Origin: an uncultured bacterium
GTDB taxonomy: Bacteria > Bacteroidota > Bacteroidia > Bacteroidales > Paludibacteraceae
DNA: 10,633 bases
Reading direction: 5' to 3'
NCBI GenBank assembly: GCA_946183755.1
Contig: CAMHCZ010000055.1
Location: 1-10,633, forward strand
Shown: piece by piece, positions 1 to 5,102 of the stretch
Numbering within the stretch: position 1 is the stretch's first letter
Layout: every line of letters starts with the position of its first letter
Made by a program: the position numbers and the translations under genes
The notes under the pieces: model-generated
Told to the model about the DNA's origin: nothing
Seen by the model: only the letters and a program-made list of their open reading frames with translations
The model's database searches: none

Positions 1-241
1 AGCATCTCATAGTAATAGGATCATATGCAAATGTATTAAGAATTTTGGTTGTAGCAAGCTGTTCTGGAGCTCCATTTACAGGAAAAGAGTAACGTCCCAT
101 CTTGTTAACCGCAAATCTTTCTATTGATGATTCTTTAGAAAAATCCACAGTAATATATTTCAGCGAGCCGTCATCATGTCTGGCTCCTTCATTGCAAGCT
201 ACAAACAGAGTAGCTAATAAAATTAATAGTAAGTTTTTCAT
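1..241 (-). CDS. Lipoprotein of unknown function, 3' end outside the window
   Basis: The gene starts at the ATG at 241 and stays open to the window edge (80 codons visible). The first 16 residues form a classic lipoprotein signal: MKN, a leucine-rich stretch, then FVAC with Cys16 as the probable lipidation site, so the product is likely anchored in the periplasm or outer membrane. The visible mature part (begins NEGARHDDGSLKYITVDFSK) has no motif I recognise. Bacteroidales beta-propeller lipoproteins begin in a similar way, but too little is present to claim that. Only 11 bases separate it from the stop of the upstream C92 hydrolase gene, so it is probably the last visible gene of the same operon. 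The reading frame is well supported; the function is unknown. Confidence 0.8.
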   Translation of the reverse strand, partial: MKNLLLILLATLFVACNEGARHDDGSLKYITVDFSKESSIERFAVNKMGRYSFPVNGAPEQLATTKILNTFAYDPITMRC

Positions 242-252
242 AATTAAAAATA

Positions 253-792
253 TCACAGCAAATCATCTGGAGCAACAACTAATTGCTCGAGATTCATGCC
301 TCGTTTTTTCATTGTGCTTTTAAACGGACTTATGAAGTAGCTTTTCAGTCGTTTAGGTTTGCAGAGTTCTATGTCGTATTGCGTCTTGTAGATGTCATAC
401 ACAAGTTCTGAGCAGTAGTACTTGCCATTATCGAATTTGAACGATAGGTCATAAGGCTTTCCTATATACTTCTTGTATTTGATGTGCATGGGTTTATCCA
501 AGACTCTTTTGACCTTATATCTGCCTCCTCGTCCTTGCTTTATCCATTTATCCAGCGGAGTCAATTTCACAACATTGTTTGCTTCGAGCACATATAGCTC
601 GCCCTTCTTCTCAACCACGATTCCGCAATGTGACCATACCGACATGGTAGCAGCCTGTATCATAGGCGACTGGCGTGATTTGGATATTTGAAAGACTATG
701 TCGCCTTCCTTTAATTCCGATTTGTCAGGATTGACAAAGGACATTATCGCTAAGCCAATAAGTACGGCTGCTATCAGTAATTTGTGTTTCAT
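253..792 (-). CDS. YiiX/YebB-like C92 (permuted NlpC/P60) cysteine hydrolase
   Basis: This 179-residue protein matches the layout of the YiiX/YebB (peptidase C92, formerly DUF830) group, circularly permuted relatives of NlpC/P60 hydrolases. An N-terminal hydrophobic segment (about residues 4-20) is a signal peptide or anchor, putting the enzyme outside the cytoplasm. The order of motifs is typical: LKEGDIVFQ (27-35), WSHCGIVV with the probable catalytic His55, VLEA with Glu70, and YYCSELVYDIY with the probable nucleophile Cys127. The length is usual for a single-domain member. Substrates in this group are mostly unknown; amide or ester bonds of peptidoglycan, peptides or lipids are possible. 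It lies 36 bases after the metallopeptidase lipoprotein gene and 11 bases before the next lipoprotein gene, in an operon-like run. The family call is firm; the substrate is not known. Confidence 0.88.
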   Translation of the reverse strand: MKHKLLIAAVLIGLAIMSFVNPDKSELKEGDIVFQISKSRQSPMIQAATMSVWSHCGIVVEKKGELYVLEANNVVKLTPLDKWIKQGRGGRYKVKRVLDKPMHIKYKKYIGKPYDLSFKFDNGKYYCSELVYDIYKTQYDIELCKPKRLKSYFISPFKSTMKKRGMNLEQLVVAPDDLL

Positions 793-828
793 CTTTGTTG
801 ATGCGTAATTAAGAAATTAAAATGCTTT

Positions 829-1434
829 TTATTCTAATTTAGATTTTTTGCGCTTATAATGCTCTTTGCAACTATCGCAGATGACTTTCATTTTGTCAAA
901 CTTGATATGCCCTTTTGCATCCTGCATTATACAATTCTCATTAGGACAATGTCTCAATCCTCTTGTATGCAGGAATTCATGCATTATAATTTTATATGTC
1001 AATTGTTTATTACGTATTCGATAGGTTGAGACAATGCACTTCCCTCGGTGAGGGGCTAGACCTAAAATACCGTAATCCTTTGACCCGTGGAGCGGCAAAG
1101 AAATATCACTTTTAGTCACACCAATAAAAATATAATGCGGCTTTAATGGCATGTAGTCCACAACCCTGTCTGCTCTCAATCTTGTCTTAAAGTCATTAAG
1201 ACATGTGGAAGGCAATATCTGAGGGGCTTCAATAATGAATTGATATTTGTTATCAGGGAAATTACTGTCGAGTAACTTTTTGAAGCTGTCCTTATAAGAT
1301 GCGATTTCTTCATTTGTTACTCCATCATAAGGAATAAATACTATTGTCTCACATGCTGTGTCTGAAAAATCAGTAATTTCTGCTTTGCCACACCCTGTCA
1401 AAATAATAAGAAAGAATAATAAAATCTTGTTCAT
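829..1434 (-). CDS. Archaemetzincin-like (M54) zinc metallopeptidase lipoprotein
   Basis: I start this gene at the ATG at 1434, because residues 1-15 are then a perfect lipoprotein signal (MNKILL...ILTGC, Cys15 lipidated); the frame is open upstream to about 1572 but that would bury the signal. The product has 201 residues. The C-terminal part carries the whole archaemetzincin signature: HEFLHTRGLRHC (His152, Glu153, His156, His162), CPNENCIM (Cys163, Cys168, Met170) and CDSC (Cys186, Cys189). The first part binds the catalytic zinc and the four Cys are the family's second zinc site. Residues 103-139 (IGVTKSDISLP, then GILGLA and IVSTYR) also fit the M54 core. Known archaemetzincins are mostly soluble and without export signals, so a lipid-anchored form is noteworthy. 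The gap between Met170 and CxxC is 15 residues, slightly shorter than the published consensus of 17. Substrate unknown. Confidence 0.85.
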   Translation of the reverse strand: MNKILLFFLIILTGCGKAEITDFSDTACETIVFIPYDGVTNEEIASYKDSFKKLLDSNFPDNKYQFIIEAPQILPSTCLNDFKTRLRADRVVDYMPLKPHYIFIGVTKSDISLPLHGSKDYGILGLAPHRGKCIVSTYRIRNKQLTYKIIMHEFLHTRGLRHCPNENCIMQDAKGHIKFDKMKVICDSCKEHYKRKKSKLE

Positions 1435-1591
1435 TAGTAACATCATTATGTCGTTTAGTATTAACTCCACGTAATGAAGCTGCCGTTTCCATTGCTTGTT
1501 TAATGCCTGCGCCATTTTTAAATGCATCATATCCGCCTTTATCAGCTCCCCATGAGCTGTTTGATTTTTCAAAATAGTTTCTTTTTATTGG
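1370..1591 (-). pseudogene. Open-frame remnant of an unidentified protein C-terminus
   Basis: Between the 150-residue membrane protein and the M54 lipoprotein, a third frame is open from just after a TAG at 1594-1592 to a TGA at 1372-1370. It reads PIKRNYFEKSNSSWGADKGG, then YDAFKNGAGIKQAMETAASL and RGVNTKRHNDVTNEQ before running out of frame inside the lipoprotein gene. The first fifty residues have the composition of a real protein (Gly, Asn, Trp and Lys rich) but there is no start codon before the internal Met of KQAMET. I take it as the stranded tail of a larger protein, such as a recombined effector or toxin C-terminus, left when downstream genes were swapped. That interpretation is inference; no family was recognised. 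Confidence 0.4.
1485..1501 (-). repeat. 17-bp near-repeat, copy A (KQAMET coding)
   Basis: On the minus strand this reads aaacaagcaatggaaac. It differs by one base from copy B at 2844-2860. In both places the frame that codes KQAMET lies just before the start of a different gene (the M54 lipoprotein here). Confidence 0.5.
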
Positions 1592-2021
1592 CTACAAATC
1601 CTAATATCCCATTGAGGACTAATATTGCTCCGAATGCGATAACGTAGATTATTAGATTGACCATAGCATAGCTGGTGTTGTAAATCTCAGCTATGTGTAT
1701 CAAGTCGTTTTTGCATAACTCGAAAGCATAATTGTAATCAATAGTTCCCGTTGGGAAATAGTGTGTGCAGCATTGTTTGAATAAGTACACATAAACACCG
1801 ATGTATATGATGGACAAGATGATTCGCATTATGCTATATCGGGTGTTTTTCTGTGTGAAGTTTCGGAATGTCCCTATCATAATCGGCACAGCTGAGAGTA
1901 TGCACACAATCGGCACTATTATTAAACATAGTATCACGCTTATTTCTACATAGGAAAGATTGAATGCTGCTCCGAGCATCGCCAACAGTTGACATAGTAT
2001 TGCGAATATTATCTGTTCCAT
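1569..2021 (-). CDS. Four-helix integral membrane protein, unknown function
   Basis: I place the start at the ATG at 2021 (150 residues). The frame is open further upstream, but that part overlaps the neighbouring 60-residue gene and is rich in Arg, His and Thr without structure. From this start the protein is strongly hydrophobic, with predicted membrane helices at about residues 4-20, 26-50, 64-82 and 117-143 and a short basic end (ANKKKLF). A Cys pair (CCTHYF, 84-89) lies in the loop after helix three. I recognise no family. It starts 35 bases after the stop of the 60-residue gene and shares its operon direction. Small polytopic proteins in such AT-rich cassettes are often immunity proteins, but no matching toxin is intact here. 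Confidence 0.7.
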   Translation of the reverse strand: MEQIIFAILCQLLAMLGAAFNLSYVEISVILCLIIVPIVCILSAVPIMIGTFRNFTQKNTRYSIMRIILSIIYIGVYVYLFKQCCTHYFPTGTIDYNYAFELCKNDLIHIAEIYNTSYAMVNLIIYVIAFGAILVLNGILGFVANKKKLF

Positions 2022-2056
2022 ATTAGTGTCAAAGCTTTTAGTTTGTTCATAATTTC

Positions 2057-2239
2057 TTATTTTATGAATCGCATGATCAGTTTGAACACTGGGTACAACA
2101 GAACTTGCACCAAAATCCATACGAACAATTTTTCCTCCATCGCGCCGGGTATGTGTATGTCGAACACCAACAGTAATACAACTATCACGCATGGAATGCA
2201 GAAAATCGCTAAAAGCAATGTGGTCAATTTATCTTTCAT
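2057..2239 (-). CDS. Small two-helix membrane protein (60 aa), unknown function
   Basis: The protein is 60 residues and almost entirely membrane: helix one at about 4-26 (LLLAIFCIPCVIVVLLLVF), a short loop DIHIPGAMEEK, and helix two at about 38-57 followed by a basic tail (RFIK). Its start ATG overlaps the end of the 201-residue gene by 11 bases, which suggests translational coupling and supports the start. The hairpin design resembles small inner-membrane regulatory or immunity peptides, but I recognise no family. The alternative, that it is a spurious frame, is unlikely given the tight packing and the good two-helix profile. Confidence 0.65.
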   Translation of the reverse strand: MKDKLTTLLLAIFCIPCVIVVLLLVFDIHIPGAMEEKLFVWILVQVLLYPVFKLIMRFIK

Positions 2240-2834
2240 AATAACAGATTAATGTGTAAGGGTGTAACAAATTGATTTTTTCTAACTCATAGAATAATTC
2301 TTCATGAATTGTAATAGAACAAGGTCCTATTTTAAATCGCGTTTTCGAAGGCTGTTTCCATGTGTATTCACAAATGGCGATGTAACATGGTTTGCCGTTG
2401 ATTTCCCCCTCTTTCAAGTAGCAATAATTCAGCAATACGGCTGCGTTCTTTTCTTTCGAATCATACGCATAGTCAGAATTTCCGTTCCACGCCATTTTGC
2501 CCAGTCTGTTGCTGTTGAAACGTTTCATTATCTTGGGTGAGAGCCAATTGTTGCTATGCAGATAAACTGTGTCATTCTTCGTCAGCATTTTGAAGTTTGC
2601 ATAAGCCGCGTCCGGACAATACAAGTTTCCGACAGTCCATAATCCTGCGTGTAATGTCATAATGCTGATTTTTTCATACAGGTTTATATTTTCATGATGT
2701 CTGATTTTCTCGACTGTCTTGTATTGTAAGACGCATAAATATGCCAATCCATTAAGTGTTAAAACACTTGTGATTGCTATCAAGGCGATTAAGCACCGCC
2801 GGATTGTTTTGTGTCTAAATATTCTTGAGCCCAT
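2229..2834 (-). CDS. Membrane-anchored exported protein (201 aa), unknown function
   Basis: This 201-residue protein has a basic start (MGSRIFRHKTIRR), one membrane helix at about 13-36, and an extracytoplasmic domain of roughly 165 residues with several aromatic residues and Cys at about 77, 137, 145, 150, 171 and 196. The domain has mixed alpha/beta character (for example DTVYLHSNNWLSPK and GKPCYIAICEYTW), and no catalytic motif or known family was seen. The start ATG directly follows the TAA of the 63-residue gene, and its end overlaps the next gene by 11 bases, so the three are probably translated as a coupled set. A short competing frame (2789-2938) crosses its first 15 codons. The coding call is sound; the function is unknown. 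Confidence 0.75.
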   Translation of the reverse strand: MGSRIFRHKTIRRCLIALIAITSVLTLNGLAYLCVLQYKTVEKIRHHENINLYEKISIMTLHAGLWTVGNLYCPDAAYANFKMLTKNDTVYLHSNNWLSPKIMKRFNSNRLGKMAWNGNSDYAYDSKEKNAAVLLNYCYLKEGEINGKPCYIAICEYTWKQPSKTRFKIGPCSITIHEELFYELEKINLLHPYTLICYYER

Positions 2835-2938
2835 TTATTTAAGGTTTCCATAGCTTGTTTGCTGTTTCTCTTTCTCTTTCTTGTGCCGGTCTGCTTGTAA
2901 TTCCTCGGTGTCGTCGTCTCTGTATTCTCCGAATCTTG
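2789..2938 (-). other. Competing short frame across a gene junction, with KQAMET segment
   Basis: A second frame is open from just after a TAA at 2941-2939 to a TAA at 2791-2789. It crosses the end of the 63-residue gene and the start of the 201-residue gene. It contains KQAMETLNKWAQEYLDTK and would allow a 20-residue peptide from an internal ATG. The KQAMET segment is shared, in the same reading frame, with the remnant at 1370-1591. It may be another stranded protein tail. I do not call it a gene. Confidence 0.3.
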
Positions 2939-3026
2939 TTATGTGCATTCCGTTCATCATGTTTTCCAATTCTTTAGCGTCGAAGAATTCTTCGAAATCG
3001 CTTGGGTCGAAACTTCTTGTTCTCAT
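2835..3026 (-). CDS. Small acidic/charged protein (63 aa), unknown function
   Basis: I start this gene at the ATG at 3026. A longer frame (to 3167) exists, but the candidate promoter at 3062-3093 would start transcription inside it, and the extension runs back into the terminator of the previous gene. The 63-residue product is highly charged: an acidic, aromatic first half (FDPSDFEEFFDAKELENMM), then YRDDDTEE, then a lysine-rich stretch HKKEKEKQQ. No signal or membrane helix is present, so it should stay in the cytoplasm. It ends exactly where the 201-residue gene begins (TAA then ATG). No family recognised. It could also be a remnant of a longer gene, since its last 60 bases are open in a second frame. 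Confidence 0.55.
   Translation of the reverse strand: MRTRSFDPSDFEEFFDAKELENMMNGMHITRFGEYRDDDTEELQADRHKKEKEKQQTSYGNLK
2844..2860 (-). repeat. 17-bp near-repeat, copy B (KQAMET coding)
   Basis: On the minus strand this reads aaacaagctatggaaac, 16 of 17 bases identical to copy A at 1485-1501. It lies ten bases before the start codon of the 201-residue membrane-anchored protein. Confidence 0.5.
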
Positions 3027-3061
3027 GTCTTTTATGTGCTTTGTGTTTATTGATTTCGTTG

Positions 3062-3093
3062 CAATTTTACATTGATAAATCCGTCTGTTCAAA
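3062..3093 (-). promoter_or_regulatory. Candidate Bacteroidota promoter for the left cassette
   Basis: Reading the minus strand, TTTG (3093-3090) is followed after 20 bases by TAAAATTG (3069-3062), one mismatch from the Bacteroidota -7 consensus TAnnTTTG with the expected spacing to the -33 element. Transcription would begin near 3055, ahead of the ATG at 3026. It lies just after the terminator of the LytTR pair and is the only promoter I see for the seven minus-strand genes to its left. Confidence 0.6.
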
Positions 3094-3163
3094 CATTTCG
3101 GGCTCCGTTGTATGAACACCTCGATTTTATGTACGAAATGCATCTCCGCAGTCTGTGGCATGG

Positions 3164-3202
3164 ACAAAAAGAAGGGCGTCCGTTTGTGTTCGGACGCCCT
3201 TT
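3164..3202 (-). terminator. Intrinsic terminator after the NAGPA-like gene
   Basis: An 11-bp perfect stem (3172-3182 with 3191-3201, core GGGCGTCCG) encloses an 8-base loop. On the minus strand it is followed by TCTTTTTG, so it ends transcription of the LytTR/NAGPA-like pair, whose last stop is 26 bases upstream at 3228. There is no comparable T run on the plus strand. Confidence 0.9.
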
Positions 3203-3227
3203 GCGGCTATGTTTTTGGTGTGTGTGC

Positions 3228-4256
3228 TTACTGCTTTCTCCACACGAGGAACGGTGTGACTCTCGTCTTCTTCCTCTTGCTTTCGCTTGTGCGCTTCGAT
3301 GTGTCGCCTATGTCGTGCCGCGTGCCGTTGCTGTCGCGGTAGTAGCTGCATGCGTTGCCGCCGGTCATGTATATCGCGTCGGTGAATCCGTAGGTCTTCA
3401 GCGCGTTGGCGAAGTCCTCGAGCGTGGTTTTCTCCGTCGTCGCCACGTAGTATAGGCGCTCCTTGGTCTGCGCCTTGCCTTGGCTGTCGTATATCGTCAT
3501 GCCGCTCTCGTCGGTTATGTCTTCTCTGGTCATGGCTAACGCGCGCCTTTCCACTTTGCCGTGCAGATGGAACTTGAGCGGCGTCCTGCCGTTGTACACC
3601 AAGATGAACTGCCTGAAGAAGTGTCCGCCTTGTTCCTTGGCGTAGTCCTTCACCGCCTCGCTCTTGGCTATGCCTATCACCTCGTTGCCGTTGGCTGAGG
3701 CGAAGTATCCGAGCCTCGACACGCCGGTCGAAGGCTTTTCCTCGCCGTTCGCCACGAGGCTGCCGATGTATGTCTTGTCGGCTGTCCAGTCGGCCGATGC
3801 GCTGTAGAGATAGACGTTCCTGTCGCTCAGGCTCGGCTCTCGGAACTCGATGCTCGCCTTCAGTCCTTTCAGCTCGTACATGTTCATTCTTATGCCGGCG
3901 GCGGTGTCGGTCGTCATCGCCACTTCCGGAGTCTCGTCCACGGCGGGCGCTTTCAGCTTCTCGATGTTCTCCTTGGGCGTCGCCGAGCCCGTGATGCCCG
4001 GTCCGAAGAACTTGTGGTAAACGGCGTAGGCGGCAGCCAGAGCGACTATGAGCGCGGCGGCTGTGAGGACGGTTTTCGTCAGCGACTTTTTCCTGCCGCC
4101 GTTGTCGGCGCCCTCGCCGTCGTTCTCGATGAAGAACAGCGGTTCCTCGTCGGTCGGGTTCGTGAGCATGGTGCGGTTGTCGGCGGTGGAGATTTGCTCC
4201 TCGCCGTTGTCTATTATTATCACATCGTCTTTCTTATATCTGTCATTCATCATCAT
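3228..4256 (-). CDS. Membrane-anchored NAGPA/DUF2233-like protein, catalytic Asp missing
   Basis: The 342-residue product (counted from the ATG at 4256) has a cytoplasmic acidic N-terminus with two hydrophobic-acidic patches (DVIIIDNGEE and LFFIENDGE), one membrane helix at about 59-80, a linker, and an extracytoplasmic domain from about 125. That domain resembles phosphodiester glycosidase (NAGPA/DUF2233) proteins: RRALAMTREDI (238-247), LYYVATTEKTTLEDFANAL (268-286), TDAIYMTGGN (292-301) and a closing PFLVWR. Family members usually have L-D-G-G-x-S at the last site; here Asp is Thr298 and Ser is absent, so activity is doubtful. The start shares one base with the stop of the LytTR gene. A strong AGGAGG lies 2, 5 and 8 bases before three consecutive ATGs; by spacing the third (4250) is the best start. 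The role may be sensing or tethering rather than hydrolysis (inference). Confidence 0.72.
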   Translation of the reverse strand: MMMNDRYKKDDVIIIDNGEEQISTADNRTMLTNPTDEEPLFFIENDGEGADNGGRKKSLTKTVLTAAALIVALAAAYAVYHKFFGPGITGSATPKENIEKLKAPAVDETPEVAMTTDTAAGIRMNMYELKGLKASIEFREPSLSDRNVYLYSASADWTADKTYIGSLVANGEEKPSTGVSRLGYFASANGNEVIGIAKSEAVKDYAKEQGGHFFRQFILVYNGRTPLKFHLHGKVERRALAMTREDITDESGMTIYDSQGKAQTKERLYYVATTEKTTLEDFANALKTYGFTDAIYMTGGNACSYYRDSNGTRHDIGDTSKRTSESKRKKTRVTPFLVWRKQ

Positions 4257-4618
4257 TACCTCCTTGTTTCTTGTTTTTCAAGTTCATCCTTCACTTCCTT
4301 CAGAGCCTCTCTGGACGCGCTAATCGTCCATTTGTCCATCATCTTGTGGCCCGACAGCAGCAGCTGTTTTTCCGTCAGGTTTATCATGCAGATATAGTCC
4401 TTGTTGACAAGCACGCTTCTGCCTATCCTCACGAACTTGTTGTCTTTGCTTGTGGCTTTTATCTTTTCCTCGAAGTAGTGCAGCTGTATCGTCATAGTCT
4501 GCTTCACGCCGTTGTACATGCAGACCTCCGAGTAGTTGCCGTCGGATTTCACATAGACGATGTCGTCCAGGTTTATCCTCATCAGCTGGTTAGCCAGTCC
4601 GAATACTAATTTTTCCAT
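4256..4618 (-). CDS. Stand-alone LytTR DNA-binding transcription regulator
   Basis: The 120-residue protein is a LytTR domain with nothing else: IVYVKSDGNYSEVCMY (20-35) and FVRIGRSVLVNKDYI (62-76) are the hallmark strands and loop of the fold, followed by the terminal beta segment LTEKQLLLSG and a helical charged tail. There is no receiver domain, so it is not a standard two-component response regulator. It is expressed first in a two-gene unit and its TAA overlaps the ATG of the membrane-anchored NAGPA-like gene, implying coupled synthesis. In streptococci, LytTR regulators paired with a membrane inhibitor (the HdrRM/BrsRM type) use this gene layout, although the partner there is a different protein. 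A palindrome over its own promoter (4673-4712) suggests autoregulation. The family call is firm; the targets are unknown. Confidence 0.93.
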   Translation of the reverse strand: MEKLVFGLANQLMRINLDDIVYVKSDGNYSEVCMYNGVKQTMTIQLHYFEEKIKATSKDNKFVRIGRSVLVNKDYICMINLTEKQLLLSGHKMMDKWTISASREALKEVKDELEKQETRR

Positions 4619-4656
4619 CTGTTCACTTTGTCTTTGCGCGTTTTGCTTTTACGGCG

Positions 4657-4686
4657 CAATTATACATTTTTCTTTTCACACTCAAA
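4657..4686 (-). promoter_or_regulatory. Candidate promoter of the LytTR operon
   Basis: On the minus strand TTTG (4686-4683) is followed after 18 bases by TATAATTG (4664-4657), one mismatch from TAnnTTTG. Spacing is slightly shorter than usual for this promoter class. The start codon is 38 bases further on. Confidence 0.5.
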
Positions 4687-4712
4687 CCATTTTCGTTTGT
4701 TTTGTGTGAAAA
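4673..4712. promoter_or_regulatory. Nested inverted repeat, candidate operator of the LytTR operon
   Basis: TTTTCACAC (4673-4681) is the exact inverse of GTGTGAAAA (4704-4712), and inside it CAAAC (4683-4687) is the inverse of GTTTG (4695-4699). The two outer arms are 31 bases apart centre to centre, about three turns of the helix, and the left half covers the -33 element of the LytTR promoter. Dyad arms on one face of DNA over a promoter fit a dimer binding site. Confidence 0.5.
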
Positions 4713-4742
4713 CGTATATGTTAGGCGCTTCGGCTCCGTTTG

Positions 4743-4789
4743 GTTGGTGCACTTTGGTGCTTCGGCACTTCGGCTACGCTCAGTGACCG
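4743..4789 (+). repeat. Dispersed repeat, copy R1
   Basis: Begins gttggtgcactttgg and ends gctcagtgaccg. Copy R2 begins exactly 200 bases later. R1 differs from it mainly by an extra acttcggc (an 8-base internal duplication of the preceding motif). A shorter third piece, ggcgcttcggctccg, lies at 4724-4738 and is identical to part of R2. Confidence 0.75.
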
Positions 4790-4845
4790 AAGCTCATTGA
4801 CTAATCTTCAGAAAGCCGCTTCGCGAGAAATCAAACAAACAACAA

Positions 4846-4889
4846 ATCAAACAGAATATTCTATTTGAACAATTTGATTCTGTTTTGAT
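4846..4889. repeat. AT-rich dyad in the divergent region
   Basis: ATCAAACAGAA (4846-4856) pairs with TTCTGTTTTGAT (4878-4889) with one bulged base around a 21-base centre. Just outside, AGAAATC (4826-4832) is the inverse of GATTTCT (4891-4897), and GTCC-GCA-GGAC (4898-4908) is a further short dyad. No function is evident. Confidence 0.45.
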
Positions 4890-4942
4890 GGATTTCTGTC
4901 CGCAGGACACTAATTTGCATCCTGTATTTCTGCTGTCGCTTA

Positions 4943-4981
4943 GTTGGTGCACTTTGGCGCTTCGGCTCCGCTCAGCGACCG
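4943..4981 (+). repeat. Dispersed repeat, copy R2
   Basis: Begins gttggtgcactttgg and ends gctcagcgaccg. It is homologous to R1 over its whole length, and its right half forms the left arm of the hairpin at 4961-5010. Confidence 0.75.
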
Positions 4982-5010
4982 GCGTGGTTCGGTCCCTGAG
5001 CGTAGTCGAA
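4961..5010. repeat. Long imperfect hairpin made of inverted TTCG-CTCAG repeats
   Basis: The arm 4961-4981 and the arm 4990-5010 are inverse to each other at 18 of 21 positions around an 8-base loop. A second related unit (agcgcagtcgaaatgagcgg, 5014-5033) follows the right arm. Sequences of this kind (TTCGACTACGCTCAG) are known as dispersed small repeats in many bacteria. It sits between divergent operons, so it is not needed as a terminator and has no T run. Confidence 0.7.
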
Positions 5011-5071
5011 GGGAGCGCAGTCGAAATGAGCGGACTTCTATATCTTCTTGTGCTATTTCTTTTTGCTTTTA

Positions 5072-5102
5072 TTGATACTTTAACTCCCATTTCTTATATT
5101 TG
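5072..5102 (+). promoter_or_regulatory. Candidate promoter of the DUF3298/HerA operon
   Basis: A TTG (5072-5074, in the context ATTG) is followed after 20 bases by TATATTTG (5095-5102), a perfect match to the Bacteroidota -7 element TAnnTTTG. The start codon at 5127 is 24 bases further. Confidence 0.65.

Noticed and set aside
1435..1572. N-terminal extension of the M54 lipoprotein to 1572
   Set aside because: It would place 46 residues ahead of a perfect lipoprotein signal, and the sequence is better explained as a remnant in another frame.
2022..2192. N-terminal extension of the 150-residue membrane protein to 2192
   Set aside because: It overlaps most of the 60-residue gene and has low-quality composition compared with the membrane part.
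3072..3455. 127-codon plus-strand frame over the terminator and the end of the NAGPA-like gene
   Set aside because: It crosses the strong minus-strand terminator and is antisense to a real gene; no start context.
4743..4981. CRISPR-like array or insertion sequence in the spacer
   Set aside because: Only two full repeat copies are present, they are not evenly spaced with unique spacers, and there is no transposase frame or terminal inverted repeat with a target duplication.
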